This document shows positions 33,789 to 42,564 of a stretch of DNA of 43,623 nt, piece after piece. The translations under genes and the position numbers were made by a program. How positions within the stretch are numbered: the stretch's first letter is position 1; each line of letters begins with the position of its first letter. Origin of the DNA: a bacterium (lineage in GTDB: Bacteria; Gemmatimonadota; Gemmatimonadetes; Gemmatimonadales; Gemmatimonadaceae). The stretch covers positions 1 to 43,623 of the forward strand of contig JAKAJN010000010.1 of assembly GCA_021813725.1 (NCBI GenBank). Direction: 5' to 3'. The notes beneath the pieces are model-generated. The model saw nothing but the letters and a program-made list of their open reading frames with translations, searched no databases and was not told the DNA's origin.

Positions 33789-35174
33789 ATGATGAATCGC
33801 CGCGACTTCGTCCGCGCCGGCACCCACGCCGCGCTGCTCTCGACCGTCGGGCCCCTCGCATGGCGTGCCCGTCCGCTCGTCACAGCGATGGCGTCGGACG
33901 CCGCGCCCGACCGCATGGCGTGGTGGCGCGACGCTCGCTTCGGGATGTTCGTGCACTTCGGCCTCTACTCCACACTCGCCGGCGAATGGAACGGCCGCAC
34001 CGATTACGGCGAATGGATCCGCAACAACGCTCGCATTCCGGTGGATCAGTACGACACGTTCCTCAGTCGCTTCAATCCGATGGCCTTCGACGCCGACCGG
34101 CTGGCATCGCTCGCCGCCGACGCGGGCATGAAGTACCTGGTGATCACGACCAAGCACCACGACGGCTTCGCGCTCTGGCCAACGAAGCAGGGCGACTTCA
34201 ACGTGGCGCGCACGCCGTACACGCGCGACCTGATGCGCGCGGTGGCCGATGCCTGCCGCCGCCATGGCGTGGTTCCCTGCTGGTATCACTCGATCATGGA
34301 CTGGCATCACCCCGACTACCTGCCGCGCCGGGCATGGGAGCAGGCGACGCGCCCCGCGGCGGGGGCGTCGTTTGACCGCTACGTGCGCTACCTGCATGCG
34401 CAGGTGGAGGAACTGCTCACCTGGTACGGCGACATCGGCGTGATGTGGTTCGACGGCGAATGGGAGGGCGAAACCTGGACGTATGCGCGCGGCGAGGCGC
34501 TGGCCGACCACGTGCATCAGCTCGCGCCCCGCACGCTCATCAACAGCCGCGTCGTCGGCCAGCCGGCGAACGGGCTTGAGGCGAAACTCACGCGCCCCAA
34601 ACTCGGCGACTTCGGCACGCCGGAGCAGAAAGTTCCCGACCGCGGTCTCCCGGGCGTGGACTGGGAGTCGTGCATCACGATGAACGACAACTGGGGCTAC
34701 AACCGCGCCGACCATCATTGGAAGTCGGTGCCCGCGCTGGTTGGCCTGCTCACCGAGACCGCCTCCAAGGGGGGCAATCTGCTGTTGAACGTCGGTCCCA
34801 AGGGCGATGGCTCGGTGCCGACGGAGAGTGTGGGGCGACTGCAGGGCTTGGCGCGGTGGATGAAGATCCACGGCGAGGCGATCCACGGCACGCAGGCCTC
34901 GCCGTTCGACGGCTTGTCGTTCCGCGTGACCCTCGGTCCACGGCGACTGAATTGCTTCCTCCCCGATTGGCCCATCGAGCGTGAACTGCTCTTGCCCGGC
35001 GTTCGGTCGGCACCGCGCCGGACGCACCTGCTCGGCACGCCGCCGCGCGAACGTCTCCGCGCGCGCCTGGAAGATCGTGGTGTGGTTGTCACGCTCCCGG
35101 ACCGCGCGAGCGACCCCATCTGCTCCGTGTTGGCGCTCGACTTCGACTCGGAAATTCGGCTGACGACGCCGTAG
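33789..35174 (+). CDS. GH29 alpha-L-fucosidase
   Basis: 461 residues from ATG 33789 (ATG 33792 is equally good). The start NRRDFVRAG followed by a hydrophobic run resembles a Tat signal peptide. The GH29 barrel is clear: WWRDARFGMFVHFGLYS, YGEWIRNNARIP, MKYLVITTKHHDGFALWPT, WYHSIMDWHHPDY, and the nucleophile region GVMWFDGEWEG, where D222 is the likely nucleophile. Later GGNLLLNVGPKGDG is also conserved. GH29 enzymes remove terminal fucose from glycans such as fucoidan or host glycoconjugates. It lies alone, divergent from the kinase, with no other glycosidase or transporter near, so a carbohydrate locus is not evident. The exact linkage specificity cannot be told. Confidence 0.93.
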   Translation: MMNRRDFVRAGTHAALLSTVGPLAWRARPLVTAMASDAAPDRMAWWRDARFGMFVHFGLYSTLAGEWNGRTDYGEWIRNNARIPVDQYDTFLSRFNPMAFDADRLASLAADAGMKYLVITTKHHDGFALWPTKQGDFNVARTPYTRDLMRAVADACRRHGVVPCWYHSIMDWHHPDYLPRRAWEQATRPAAGASFDRYVRYLHAQVEELLTWYGDIGVMWFDGEWEGETWTYARGEALADHVHQLAPRTLINSRVVGQPANGLEAKLTRPKLGDFGTPEQKVPDRGLPGVDWESCITMNDNWGYNRADHHWKSVPALVGLLTETASKGGNLLLNVGPKGDGSVPTESVGRLQGLARWMKIHGEAIHGTQASPFDGLSFRVTLGPRRLNCFLPDWPIERELLLPGVRSAPRRTHLLGTPPRERLRARLEDRGVVVTLPDRASDPICSVLALDFDSEIRLTTP

Positions 35175-35182
35175 CGCGGATG

Positions 35183-35203
35183 GAGGGACCGTCCCGGTCC
35201 CTC
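35183..35203 (+). terminator. Hairpin after the fucosidase gene
   Basis: An 8-bp perfect stem GAGGGACC (35183-35190) / GGTCCCTC (35196-35203), loop GTCCC, 8 bp after the stop. No T-tract follows. A TATAGT box at 35226-35231 lies just downstream and may be the -10 of the cytochrome gene, though its -35 is poor. Confidence 0.5.
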
Positions 35204-35289
35204 GCCGAACCGGGGGCTGATCGCGTATAGTTTTCTCAGCCGCCCCGCCAGATGACCGGCCGCTGACCGCCTTCTCTCGCGAGTCCCCC

Positions 35290-35685
35290 ATGCATCGCCG
35301 TACAAGCTCCGTCCTGATCGTCGCCGCTGTCGGCCTCCTTTCCATTGCCGCGTGCCACCGCGGCGTCCGCCGCCCACCTCAGGTGACGCCGGTGAACGTC
35401 GCCCTCGGTGACTCGCTGTTCAACGCCGGCTCGTGCCAGCGGTGCCACGGCAAGGGCGGCGTCGGGGCGCAGAACGCACCCGCCCTCAACGACGAGAAGT
35501 GGCTGCAGCTCAAGGATGGGAGTTTCGAGGAGATCGTGAAGATCATCACGGAGGGCGTGCCGCAGACGGCCATCAAGGATCCAGCACATCGCTTCGGGAT
35601 GCGCGCCCGTGGCGGGCCAATGAACCTCAGCGATGCGCAGGTGGAAGCCGTGGCGGCCTACGTCTGGTCGCTGTCGCATAAGTAG
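35290..35685 (+). CDS. Mono-haem cytochrome c, lipoprotein
   Basis: 131 residues from ATG 35290. The signal ends LLSIAAC, so Cys22 is probably lipid-modified. The haem-binding motif is CQRCH (49-53), followed by GKGGVGAQNAPALND as in class I cytochromes. The sixth haem ligand is probably M104 (FGMRARGG) or M111. The end, LSDAQVEAVAAYVWSLS, is the typical C-terminal helix. It would carry electrons at the membrane surface; its partners are not in the window. Fifty-three bp separate it from the TerB-like gene. Confidence 0.92.
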   Translation: MHRRTSSVLIVAAVGLLSIAACHRGVRRPPQVTPVNVALGDSLFNAGSCQRCHGKGGVGAQNAPALNDEKWLQLKDGSFEEIVKIITEGVPQTAIKDPAHRFGMRARGGPMNLSDAQVEAVAAYVWSLSHK

Positions 35686-35738
35686 GGGCCGGGCGCGGCG
35701 ACGCCGCTGCGCCGGCCAGCGCGCGGGAACTGAGACGC

Positions 35739-36239
35739 ATGTTCCCCGTTGATCGTCCAGTAGCTGAGATGATTGAGACCCTTCGCAGGTTCATCCGTCA
35801 ACGACGATCGGTCGAGATTTCGGCCGCGTCCACGGAATCGCCGCACGACGAGATCCAGTTGGCCGCGACGGCCCTGCTGCTGGACCTCGCGTACGCCGAC
35901 GGAGCGTTCTCACCACCCGAGCGCGCCCACATCGAATCGGCGCTCGGTCGGCACTTCAATCTCGACCTCCCGAGTGTCCAGGCGCTGCTGACACTGGCCG
36001 AGGCCGAGCGCCGTCGCGCGGTGGATCACTTCCATTTCACGCGAATGATCTGCGAGCATCTGGACGTCGGCCAGCGAGTCGTGCTGGCCGAGGTGATGGT
36101 CGGTGTCATCCTTGCCGACGGACGAGTGCAGGACCACGAGTCGGTGCTGTTGCGCAAGCTGGCCGGACTGCTCGACGTCGCGCCGGGGTATCTCGCCGAA
36201 GCGAGGAAACGGGCCGACGCGACGCAGGCGACGCGCTAA
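35739..36239 (+). CDS. TerB-like (tellurite-resistance-type) protein
   Basis: 166 residues from ATG 35739; ATG 35769 would start MIETLRRFIRQRR and is a reasonable alternative. The all-helical TerB fold shows two related Asp-rich helix pairs, LLLDLAYADGAFSPPERAHIESALG and VMVGVILADGRVQDHESVLLRKLAGLL, with metal-binding Asp and Glu at the turns. TerB-type proteins are tied to tellurite resistance and stress, but single-domain members such as this occur widely and their role is unclear. No other ter gene is present. Its TAA overlaps the stop of the convergent M20 gene inside GCGCTAAAGCGC. Confidence 0.8.
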   Translation: MFPVDRPVAEMIETLRRFIRQRRSVEISAASTESPHDEIQLAATALLLDLAYADGAFSPPERAHIESALGRHFNLDLPSVQALLTLAEAERRRAVDHFHFTRMICEHLDVGQRVVLAEVMVGVILADGRVQDHESVLLRKLAGLLDVAPGYLAEARKRADATQATR

Positions 36240-37711
36240 AGCGCGTCGGTGTTCCGCAGGAGTCGGTCGAAGAAGCGCACCGCCGTCAGGTAGCCGCCAA
36301 CCGCGACCCGTTCGTTCGTGCCGTGCGCCCGCGTGAGGGCGTCGGCCGTCATTGGCGCGGCGAGGAACCGGAAGGTCTGCGTGCTGAGGTCCGACCAGTT
36401 GCGGGCATCGGTGCCGCCGGTCACCAGATAGGGTGTGACGATCAGGTCCGGCTCCTGCACGACCTCGCGCAACGACCGTTCGATGGCCCGGAATCCCGCC
36501 CCATCGGCATCGCTCACCGGCGAGGGATCGGTGCGGAACCCCACCGGCTCGATGGCGACGCCGGTGTCAGCGATGACCTTCCGCACGCGCTCCGTGACGG
36601 ACGCCATCGTCTCGCCAGGGCGGATGCGGAAGTTCACGGTGGCCTGCGCCTCGATGGGCAGCACGTTCGCCTTCACGCCGCCGGCGACGATGGTGACCGC
36701 CGTGGTCGTGCGCAGCATCGCCGCGCCGGCCGGCTTCGCCGCCATGCCGCGCGCGACGAGCGGTCCGAAAAGCCAGAGGTTGCTGAGCGCGAGCCGTGAG
36801 GCGTACGGCATCTGGGACCGCAGGCGTTCCATCATCGCTTGCGTGGGACCGTCCAGGACGAGCGGAAACGGCGACTGCTCGAGCCGAGTGATGGCCGTGG
36901 CAAGCCGGCCGATGGCGGTGTGCGGCGGCGGCGTTGACGAATGGCCCCCCGTCCCCTTGACGCTCAGTTGCAGCGACAGGTAGCCCTTTTCCGAGGCGCC
37001 AACCAGGGCGACCGTTCCGCGCGCACCGACCACGTTCCCTGGCATAATGGCGCCCCCCTCGTCGAGCACCAGCGCCGGCCTGGTGAGCCCACGGCGCACC
37101 AGTTCGGCCTTCAGTGCGCGTGCCCCGCTCCCTCCGACCTCCTCATCGTGGCCGAACGCGAAGTAGATGGTGCGCCTGGGCTGGAACCCGCTCCGCAACG
37201 CCCCTTCGGCGGCCTCGAGCACCGCGAGCACCGAGACCTTGTCGTCGAGCGTGCCGCGCCCCCAGACGTATCCGTCAGCCACCGCGCCCGAAAACGGCGG
37301 TTGCGTCCACCGCCCTTCGGTGCCGGGAATCACCGGGACGACGTCGAGGTGGCCCATCAGCACCACGGGGGCAAGCGTCGTGTCGCTCCCTCGCCAGGAA
37401 TAGAGGAGGGCGAGGCCGGCCACGACGTCGCGCGTGAGATGCTGATGGACGAGCGGGAAGCTCGTGCGCAGATGCTCGTGAAGCGCGCGGAACGCGGCGG
37501 AATCGGGAGCGCGCGTCCCCTCCTCGTAGCTGATCGTCTGGAACTTCACGGCGCCGGCGAGCCGGGCGATGGCGCCGGTGGAATCCACCGAGACAGAAAC
37601 CGGCGCCACGTCCGTGGCGGCGGCACCGCGGGACCGTCGCGCCGTGTTCGCGACGAGCACCGCGACACACAGGACGACGAGGCCCACGAGGGCGAGCAGA
37701 ATCTTCTTCAT
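36236..37711 (-). CDS. M20-family metallopeptidase, membrane anchored (PM20D1-like)
   Basis: 491 residues from ATG 37711. An N-terminal membrane helix (~3-23) places the enzyme outside the inner membrane. Zinc-site residues of M20 are visible: H121 and D123 in GHLDVVPV, D156 in WGRGTLDDK, E190/E191 in HDEEVGG, D217 in VLDEGG, and a late His in RAHGTNERV. The lid domain includes KGTGGHSSTPPPHTAIGRL. The layout is like mammalian carboxypeptidase PM20D1 and bacterial CPS1-like enzymes, which cut N-acyl amino acids or dipeptides. Specific substrate unknown. It shares stop-codon bases with the TerB gene, so there is no room for a terminator between them, and it begins 57 bp from the hyuB stop. Confidence 0.93.
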   Translation of the reverse strand: MKKILLALVGLVVLCVAVLVANTARRSRGAAATDVAPVSVSVDSTGAIARLAGAVKFQTISYEEGTRAPDSAAFRALHEHLRTSFPLVHQHLTRDVVAGLALLYSWRGSDTTLAPVVLMGHLDVVPVIPGTEGRWTQPPFSGAVADGYVWGRGTLDDKVSVLAVLEAAEGALRSGFQPRRTIYFAFGHDEEVGGSGARALKAELVRRGLTRPALVLDEGGAIMPGNVVGARGTVALVGASEKGYLSLQLSVKGTGGHSSTPPPHTAIGRLATAITRLEQSPFPLVLDGPTQAMMERLRSQMPYASRLALSNLWLFGPLVARGMAAKPAGAAMLRTTTAVTIVAGGVKANVLPIEAQATVNFRIRPGETMASVTERVRKVIADTGVAIEPVGFRTDPSPVSDADGAGFRAIERSLREVVQEPDLIVTPYLVTGGTDARNWSDLSTQTFRFLAAPMTADALTRAHGTNERVAVGGYLTAVRFFDRLLRNTDAL

Positions 37712-37768
37712 GGCGGAGGGGTGGGGACGGCCAAAGGTGGCACGCGCAGCCCGCGCGCGCCAATGCGT

Positions 37769-39295
37769 TCAGCGGCCGTAGCCGCCGCCGCCGGGGGTTT
37801 CGATGGAGAGCACGTCGCCGGGCTGCAGTTCGCGCCGGCACTTGGCCGGCAGCGGCTCGCCGTTGAGAAGATTCAGTCCGCAGGCGCCGTCGCCACCGCC
37901 GTGCGACCCGCGCGGCGCACGCACGCGCCGCTCGGTCAACAGCGTGACGGTGCACGGCTCCAGCACGCGATACCGGCGCACCACGCCATCGCCGCCGGCG
38001 TGCGCACCCTGCCCTCCCGACCCCCGTCGCACGCCATACTCGTCGACCCGAATCGGATACGACTGCTCGAGCGCTTCGATGGGGGTGTTGCGCGTATTGC
38101 TCATTCCCACGTGCACCGCGCTCGGACCCGGGCCGCGTTGGCTGGCCCCCTGGCCGCCCCCCAGCGTCTCGTAGAACGTCCAGCCGCGGCCGCCGAAGGT
38201 GATGTTGTTCATCGTCCCCTGCCCCTGCGCCGGCGCGGCCACGCCGGCATTGGCGAGCGCGGCAAAGAGCAGGTCGGTGATGCGCTGCGACGTTTCGACA
38301 TTGCCAGCCGCGACGGCGCTTGGCCACCGCGCGGCGATGAGGCAGTCGTGCGGCGTGATGATCTCGATGGGGCGGGCGATGCCGTCGTTGGTCGGCACGT
38401 CGTCGTCGAGGAGAGAGCGCAGGACGAACAGTGCGGCGGCGCGCGTCACCGCCACCGGGCAGTTGATATTGCCGCGCACGCGCGGGCTCGTGCCGTGGAA
38501 GTCGAGGATGAGCCGGCCGTCTCGCACGCGCAGGCGCACGCGCACCGGGACGAGTTCCTCCGACACGCCATCGCCCTCGAGAAAATCCTCGGCCTCGGCG
38601 TCGAGATCGCCAAGTTCGCGGAGCCGCGCGACCGCGCGGCGTTCCGCGTAGTCGAGGAGTGCGGAGGCGCCCGCCTCGACGTGCGCCACGCCCTCGCGCT
38701 CGCGCAGGGCGCGCCATCCGGCCGCGCCGGCAAGACAGGCCGAGCGCTGGGCCGCGAGATCGCCACGTCGTTCGGCCGGCGTGCGCACGTTGGCGAGGAC
38801 GAGGTTCAGGAGCGACTCATCCATGACGCCACCGGGCGCAAGTCGAATGGGCGGGAGGACGATGCCCTCCTGCACCAGCTCGCTCGCACCGAACGGCATT
38901 GAGCCCGGGCTCATGCCACCCACATCCGCGTGGTGCGCGCGCACCGCGGCGAAGCCCGCGGTGCGGCCGCCGGCGGCGATCGCCTCGACCATGGTGAGGT
39001 CCGGCAGGTGCGACCCGCCATGATAGGGATCGTTGAGCAGCCAGACGTCGCCGGCGGCCGGTCCGCGTTCGCGGACCGCGCGCACCGCCTCGGGCATTGC
39101 GCCAAGGTGCACCGGGATGTGCGCCGCCTGGGCGATCATCCGTCCCTCGGCGTCGAACAGCGCACACGACGCGTCGCGACGTTCGCGGATGTTCGGCGAC
39201 AGGGATCCGCGCGTGAGCACCGCGCCCATCTCCTCGGCGATCATCGCGACGCTCGACGCGAAGACGCGGATGGCCAGCGGGTCGAAGCCGCTCAT
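37769..39295 (-). CDS. hyuB: Hydantoinase B / 5-oxoprolinase subunit
   Basis: 508 residues from ATG 39295, with GAGG 7 bp upstream; the longer frame lacks family similarity. It is the B subunit of an ATP-dependent hydantoinase/5-oxoprolinase. Family segments: DPLAIRVFASSVAMIAEEMGAVL, SPNIRERRDASCALFD, DVWLLNDPYHGGSHLPDLT, LDFHGTSPRVRGNINCPVA, and the C-terminal GGRGWTFYETLGGGQGAS and IETPGGGGYG. It follows hyuA by 22 bp. The A/B pair normally opens a cyclic amide such as N-methylhydantoin or 5-oxoproline with ATP. Exact substrate cannot be told. Confidence 0.94.
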   Translation of the reverse strand: MSGFDPLAIRVFASSVAMIAEEMGAVLTRGSLSPNIRERRDASCALFDAEGRMIAQAAHIPVHLGAMPEAVRAVRERGPAAGDVWLLNDPYHGGSHLPDLTMVEAIAAGGRTAGFAAVRAHHADVGGMSPGSMPFGASELVQEGIVLPPIRLAPGGVMDESLLNLVLANVRTPAERRGDLAAQRSACLAGAAGWRALREREGVAHVEAGASALLDYAERRAVARLRELGDLDAEAEDFLEGDGVSEELVPVRVRLRVRDGRLILDFHGTSPRVRGNINCPVAVTRAAALFVLRSLLDDDVPTNDGIARPIEIITPHDCLIAARWPSAVAAGNVETSQRITDLLFAALANAGVAAPAQGQGTMNNITFGGRGWTFYETLGGGQGASQRGPGPSAVHVGMSNTRNTPIEALEQSYPIRVDEYGVRRGSGGQGAHAGGDGVVRRYRVLEPCTVTLLTERRVRAPRGSHGGGDGACGLNLLNGEPLPAKCRRELQPGDVLSIETPGGGGYGR

Positions 39296-39317
39296 GTCGC
39301 AACCTCGCGCCGGTGCG

Positions 39318-41237
39318 TCATCGCGTGCGCTCCAGCAGCCACCCGCCCACCGCCAGGGCGCGCGCTGTCCAGCCGGACGCGACGTACAGCGTGGCATCGG
39401 GCAGGGTGATCACGGCCTCGCCGGAGACGGTCGCGTCGCAGGGTGCGCCATCGTCGACGCGGGCGCGGTCGCTCCACGTCGCCGCGCCGTGGCGCGCGAA
39501 CCGCACCGCTTCGGCACGCGAACTTGCCGTGTGGCGCGCCGCGACGACTTCGATCGCGCGGTCGAGGACAAACCCGTAGCGTGCCTGATGGCGCTCGGTG
39601 AAGCGCGCAGCGATTGCCTGGCCATCGTCGCCGGGCTCGAACGGCACGTCCAGTTCGTACCCTTGGCCCACGTACCGCGTGCGAGCGATCCACGCACGCA
39701 CCTCGCCGGTCACCTCGGCGGCGAGGCGATCCGCGAGGGCGCGGATGCGCTGAGCGTCGAGATCGGTGGTGCGGGCCATCACGCTGGCGGCCGTCTCGCG
39801 CCGCTCCGGGGCCATCGCGAGGCCAAGTGCGCTGAGGACGCCGGCGTGCGGCGGCACGAGCACGGTGGTGGAGCCGATGAGATCGGCCAACGCACAGGCA
39901 TGCAGCGGCCCACCGCCCCCGAATGCCATCAGCACGCAGCTGCGCGGGTCGACGCCTCGGTCCACGCTCACGCGGCGCAGGGCGCGCGCCATCTCGGCAT
40001 CCGCGATGCTGATCATCGCCTGGGCGGCACGCTCGGTCGTCGCGCCGAGTGGAACGGCGACGCGCTCGATGGCACGTCGCGATGCCGCGGCATCAAGCGT
40101 GACGCCGCCGCTCATCGGATGCGGCGCAATGCGACCAAGCACCAGGTTCGCGTCGGTGACGGTGGGGAGCGTGCCGCCGCGGCCGAAGGCAGCGGGACCC
40201 GGCGCGGCGCCCGCACTGCGCGGTCCGACGCGCAACGCCCCCCCATCGTCAATCCACCCGATCGAACCGCCGCCGGCGGAGACGGTGTCAACGAGCACGC
40301 GCGGGAGCGCGATCGGCACACCAGCGACATCGCCCCCCGATTCGATGAGCGGCTCGCCATCCACGATGAGCCCCGCATCGGCGCTCGTGCCGCCAATGTC
40401 GATGGTCAGCGCGCGATCGAAGCCGGCTGCGCGCAGCACCGCGGCCGCGCCGACCACACCTCCCGCCGGACCCGACAGCGCGAGCGCGGCCGCGGCGTGC
40501 GCCGCCTCGCTGGCCGTGCGCATCCCGCCACCCGACGTCATCACGCTCGGCGCCGGATGTCCGCGCCTCCCGACGGTGTCGCCAAGCCGGGCGAGATAGC
40601 GGGCGACGGCAGGGCGGGCGTAGCCCTCGGCCACCGCCGTGGCCGTGCGTTCGTACTCGCGAATCTCGGGGAGCACCTCGTGCGCGCAGACCACCTCTGT
40701 TGCAGGAAGCGCGCGCCGCAGCGCATCAGCCAGACGCGCCTCGTGCGTCCCATCGGCATACGCGTGCAACAGCGAGATGACCACCACCTGTGGCGCGCGC
40801 GCCTTCACGTCGGCCGTCACGCGTGCGATTTCCGACTCGGTCAGCGGCAGGCGCACGCCGTCCGGCTCACGCCGCTCGCGCACCGCCACCACGTCGTCGC
40901 TGGTCACGAGCGGCGTCGGATGCCAAGCCGACAGGTCATAGAGCGCGACGCGCTCCTGCCGTCGGAGCTCGAGCAAGTCGGTGGCCCCGTGGGTCGCGCA
41001 GAGCACGACGCGTGCGCCGCGCCGCTCGAGCAGGAGATTGGTGACCACGGTCGTGCCGTGGGCAATGCGAGAAATCTGCCCCGATGCCGCCGAGAATGCG
41101 TCGAGCGCCGCGGCCACACCCTCACTCTGGTCGGATGGCGTGCTCAGCACCTTGCGCGTGACGACGAGCCCGTCGCCGCCGACTGCCGCGAGGTCGGTGA
41201 ATGTGCCGCCGACGTCAATGCCGACGGCGTAGGTCAC
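39318..41237 (-). CDS. hyuA: Hydantoinase A / 5-oxoprolinase subunit
   Basis: 639 residues from GTG 41237, which overlaps the previous gene's stop as GTGA. The N-terminus AVGIDVGGTFTDLAAV is the phosphate-binding motif of the ASKHA-type ATPase fold. Further family marks: ISRIAHGTTVVTNLLLERRGA, MTSGGGMRTASEA, LSGPAGGVVGAAAVL, ALTIDIGGTSADAGLI, VDTVSAGGGSIGWID, FGGGGPLHACALAD and VPPHAGVLSALGLAMAP. It partners with HyuB downstream. Coupling to the DUF4105/SpoIID pair upstream suggests one transcript; a link to peptidoglycan or glutathione-type recycling of 5-oxoproline is possible but unproven. Confidence 0.94.
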   Translation of the reverse strand: MTYAVGIDVGGTFTDLAAVGGDGLVVTRKVLSTPSDQSEGVAAALDAFSAASGQISRIAHGTTVVTNLLLERRGARVVLCATHGATDLLELRRQERVALYDLSAWHPTPLVTSDDVVAVRERREPDGVRLPLTESEIARVTADVKARAPQVVVISLLHAYADGTHEARLADALRRALPATEVVCAHEVLPEIREYERTATAVAEGYARPAVARYLARLGDTVGRRGHPAPSVMTSGGGMRTASEAAHAAAALALSGPAGGVVGAAAVLRAAGFDRALTIDIGGTSADAGLIVDGEPLIESGGDVAGVPIALPRVLVDTVSAGGGSIGWIDDGGALRVGPRSAGAAPGPAAFGRGGTLPTVTDANLVLGRIAPHPMSGGVTLDAAASRRAIERVAVPLGATTERAAQAMISIADAEMARALRRVSVDRGVDPRSCVLMAFGGGGPLHACALADLIGSTTVLVPPHAGVLSALGLAMAPERRETAASVMARTTDLDAQRIRALADRLAAEVTGEVRAWIARTRYVGQGYELDVPFEPGDDGQAIAARFTERHQARYGFVLDRAIEVVAARHTASSRAEAVRFARHGAATWSDRARVDDGAPCDATVSGEAVITLPDATLYVASGWTARALAVGGWLLERTR

Positions 41238-42556
41238 GCCGACGCCGGCCGGATGAGCGTCAGGGCCGGCACGAGCAGGGCGAGGTAAAGCGTCGTCGGC
41301 GCAAAGGCCAGCGAAACCGCGCCGCTGGCCTGCGACGTTGCGCCGGAGACGGCGACGACCAGCGCGACGCACGCGCCCGCGCCGCAGAGTCCGGCGATCC
41401 AGCGCGCGGCTGACGCGCCGCGACCGCTGAGGACCGCGCGCGGCACGAACCACGCGGCGACAAGGCCGAGCGGTGGGAGGAGGAGCACGTTCCAGTTTCC
41501 GTACCAGAAGACGTGCGCCGAGAAGAGTTCCATGAAGGCGACGGCGGTGCCCGTCAGTCCGACAACGGCGTACCACGCGGCAGAGATGACCGCGATGCCG
41601 ATGCGCGCCAGGCGCTGCGCACCCTGCCAGCGCCCGCGCAGGGCGCTCACAAAGGCGAGGCCGCCAAGCAGCGCGAGCGGCACGAGCGCGCCAAGTGCGA
41701 CGGCCACATACGTGGCGGGGAACGCCTCCGGCGCCGGCGCCTCGGGCGCCCGCTGGGCGGAGAAGACGACGCGCTCGCTCGCAACCAACTTGACCGGTGC
41801 GCCGTCCGGCCCCGGAATGGTGATGCCCCGGAGTCGGTCACGCAGCCGCATTGGGACGTACATCTCTTCCCACGCCGTCATCCGCTGGTCGGCGCGCGGC
41901 CCGAGGGCGATGTCGATGCCGAGACGGCTGAGCGGTGTGCCTTCAGTGAGGCGCAGGGCCTCGCTGCGGAACGAGTGGTCGCTCAGCGAGTCGCTCCAGG
42001 CCCGCTTGAGCACCCCGCCGAGGACGAGGTCGAGCGCGTCGCGCACGCGCGTCGAGCAGTTGTCACGGAAGTAGTCGTATCGGTAGAAGCGATTCTCCTC
42101 GCGCTCATTCCAGCGCACGAAACTGAGGAGCGCCTGCTTCTGGGCACCGCTGAGGTTCAGGATCTGCTCGACCGTCTGACGGTCGTTCTCCTGGTAGTAG
42201 GTGAGCAGGGGTACCGTTGAGAAGCCTTCCATCCAGTAGCGCGTGTCGCCGCTGAGGAAGCGCCCGAGAAAGTTCGGCTCCTCAAACGAGAACATCCCCC
42301 AGTTCCACGCGATGTCGAGGCCGCTGAGTGGATCGGCGATGCGAATGGCGTTGTGGCCGAAGCGCTCGAACACCGCCGTGCCGGGCCCGAAGGTGAAGAG
42401 CGAGACGGTGAGGCGCCGCGCCATGACCGTGTCGCCGTGCGCGGCTGCCGGGAGCGGGTTTGCCTGCGCGACGGCGCGCGTCGCGGCACCCGCAGCGGCC
42501 GCAATGAAGGCGGCGCCAGCAGCAATCTTCGTAACCCGTGACGGAATGCTCAGCAT
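41234..42556 (-). CDS. Lnb-like (DUF4105) membrane protein, candidate lipoprotein N-acyltransferase
   Basis: 440 residues from ATG 42556. A signal peptide ends RAVA-Q. Residues ~40-260 match the DUF4105 family, now named after Lnb as I recall: FTFGPGTAVFERFGHNAIRI with H68, DIAWNWGMFSFEEPNF, TYYQENDRQTV, RYDYFRDNCSTRVRDALD with C167, and RSEALRL. Five hydrophobic segments (~295-440) form the membrane part. Lnb of Bacteroidota is reported to N-acylate lipoproteins with a Cys/His pair; H68 and C167 are candidates here. Activity is inferred from family only. It starts 8 bp after the spoIID-like stop and its own stop overlaps hyuA. Confidence 0.8.
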   Translation of the reverse strand: MLSIPSRVTKIAAGAAFIAAAAGAATRAVAQANPLPAAAHGDTVMARRLTVSLFTFGPGTAVFERFGHNAIRIADPLSGLDIAWNWGMFSFEEPNFLGRFLSGDTRYWMEGFSTVPLLTYYQENDRQTVEQILNLSGAQKQALLSFVRWNEREENRFYRYDYFRDNCSTRVRDALDLVLGGVLKRAWSDSLSDHSFRSEALRLTEGTPLSRLGIDIALGPRADQRMTAWEEMYVPMRLRDRLRGITIPGPDGAPVKLVASERVVFSAQRAPEAPAPEAFPATYVAVALGALVPLALLGGLAFVSALRGRWQGAQRLARIGIAVISAAWYAVVGLTGTAVAFMELFSAHVFWYGNWNVLLLPPLGLVAAWFVPRAVLSGRGASAARWIAGLCGAGACVALVVAVSGATSQASGAVSLAFAPTTLYLALLVPALTLIRPASA

Positions 42557-42564
42557 CGCTGGTG

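Noticed and set aside
36941-38902. A 653-codon plus-strand frame across the M20 and hyuB genes
   Set aside because: It spans two clear minus-strand genes and their gap, and has no domain or signal.
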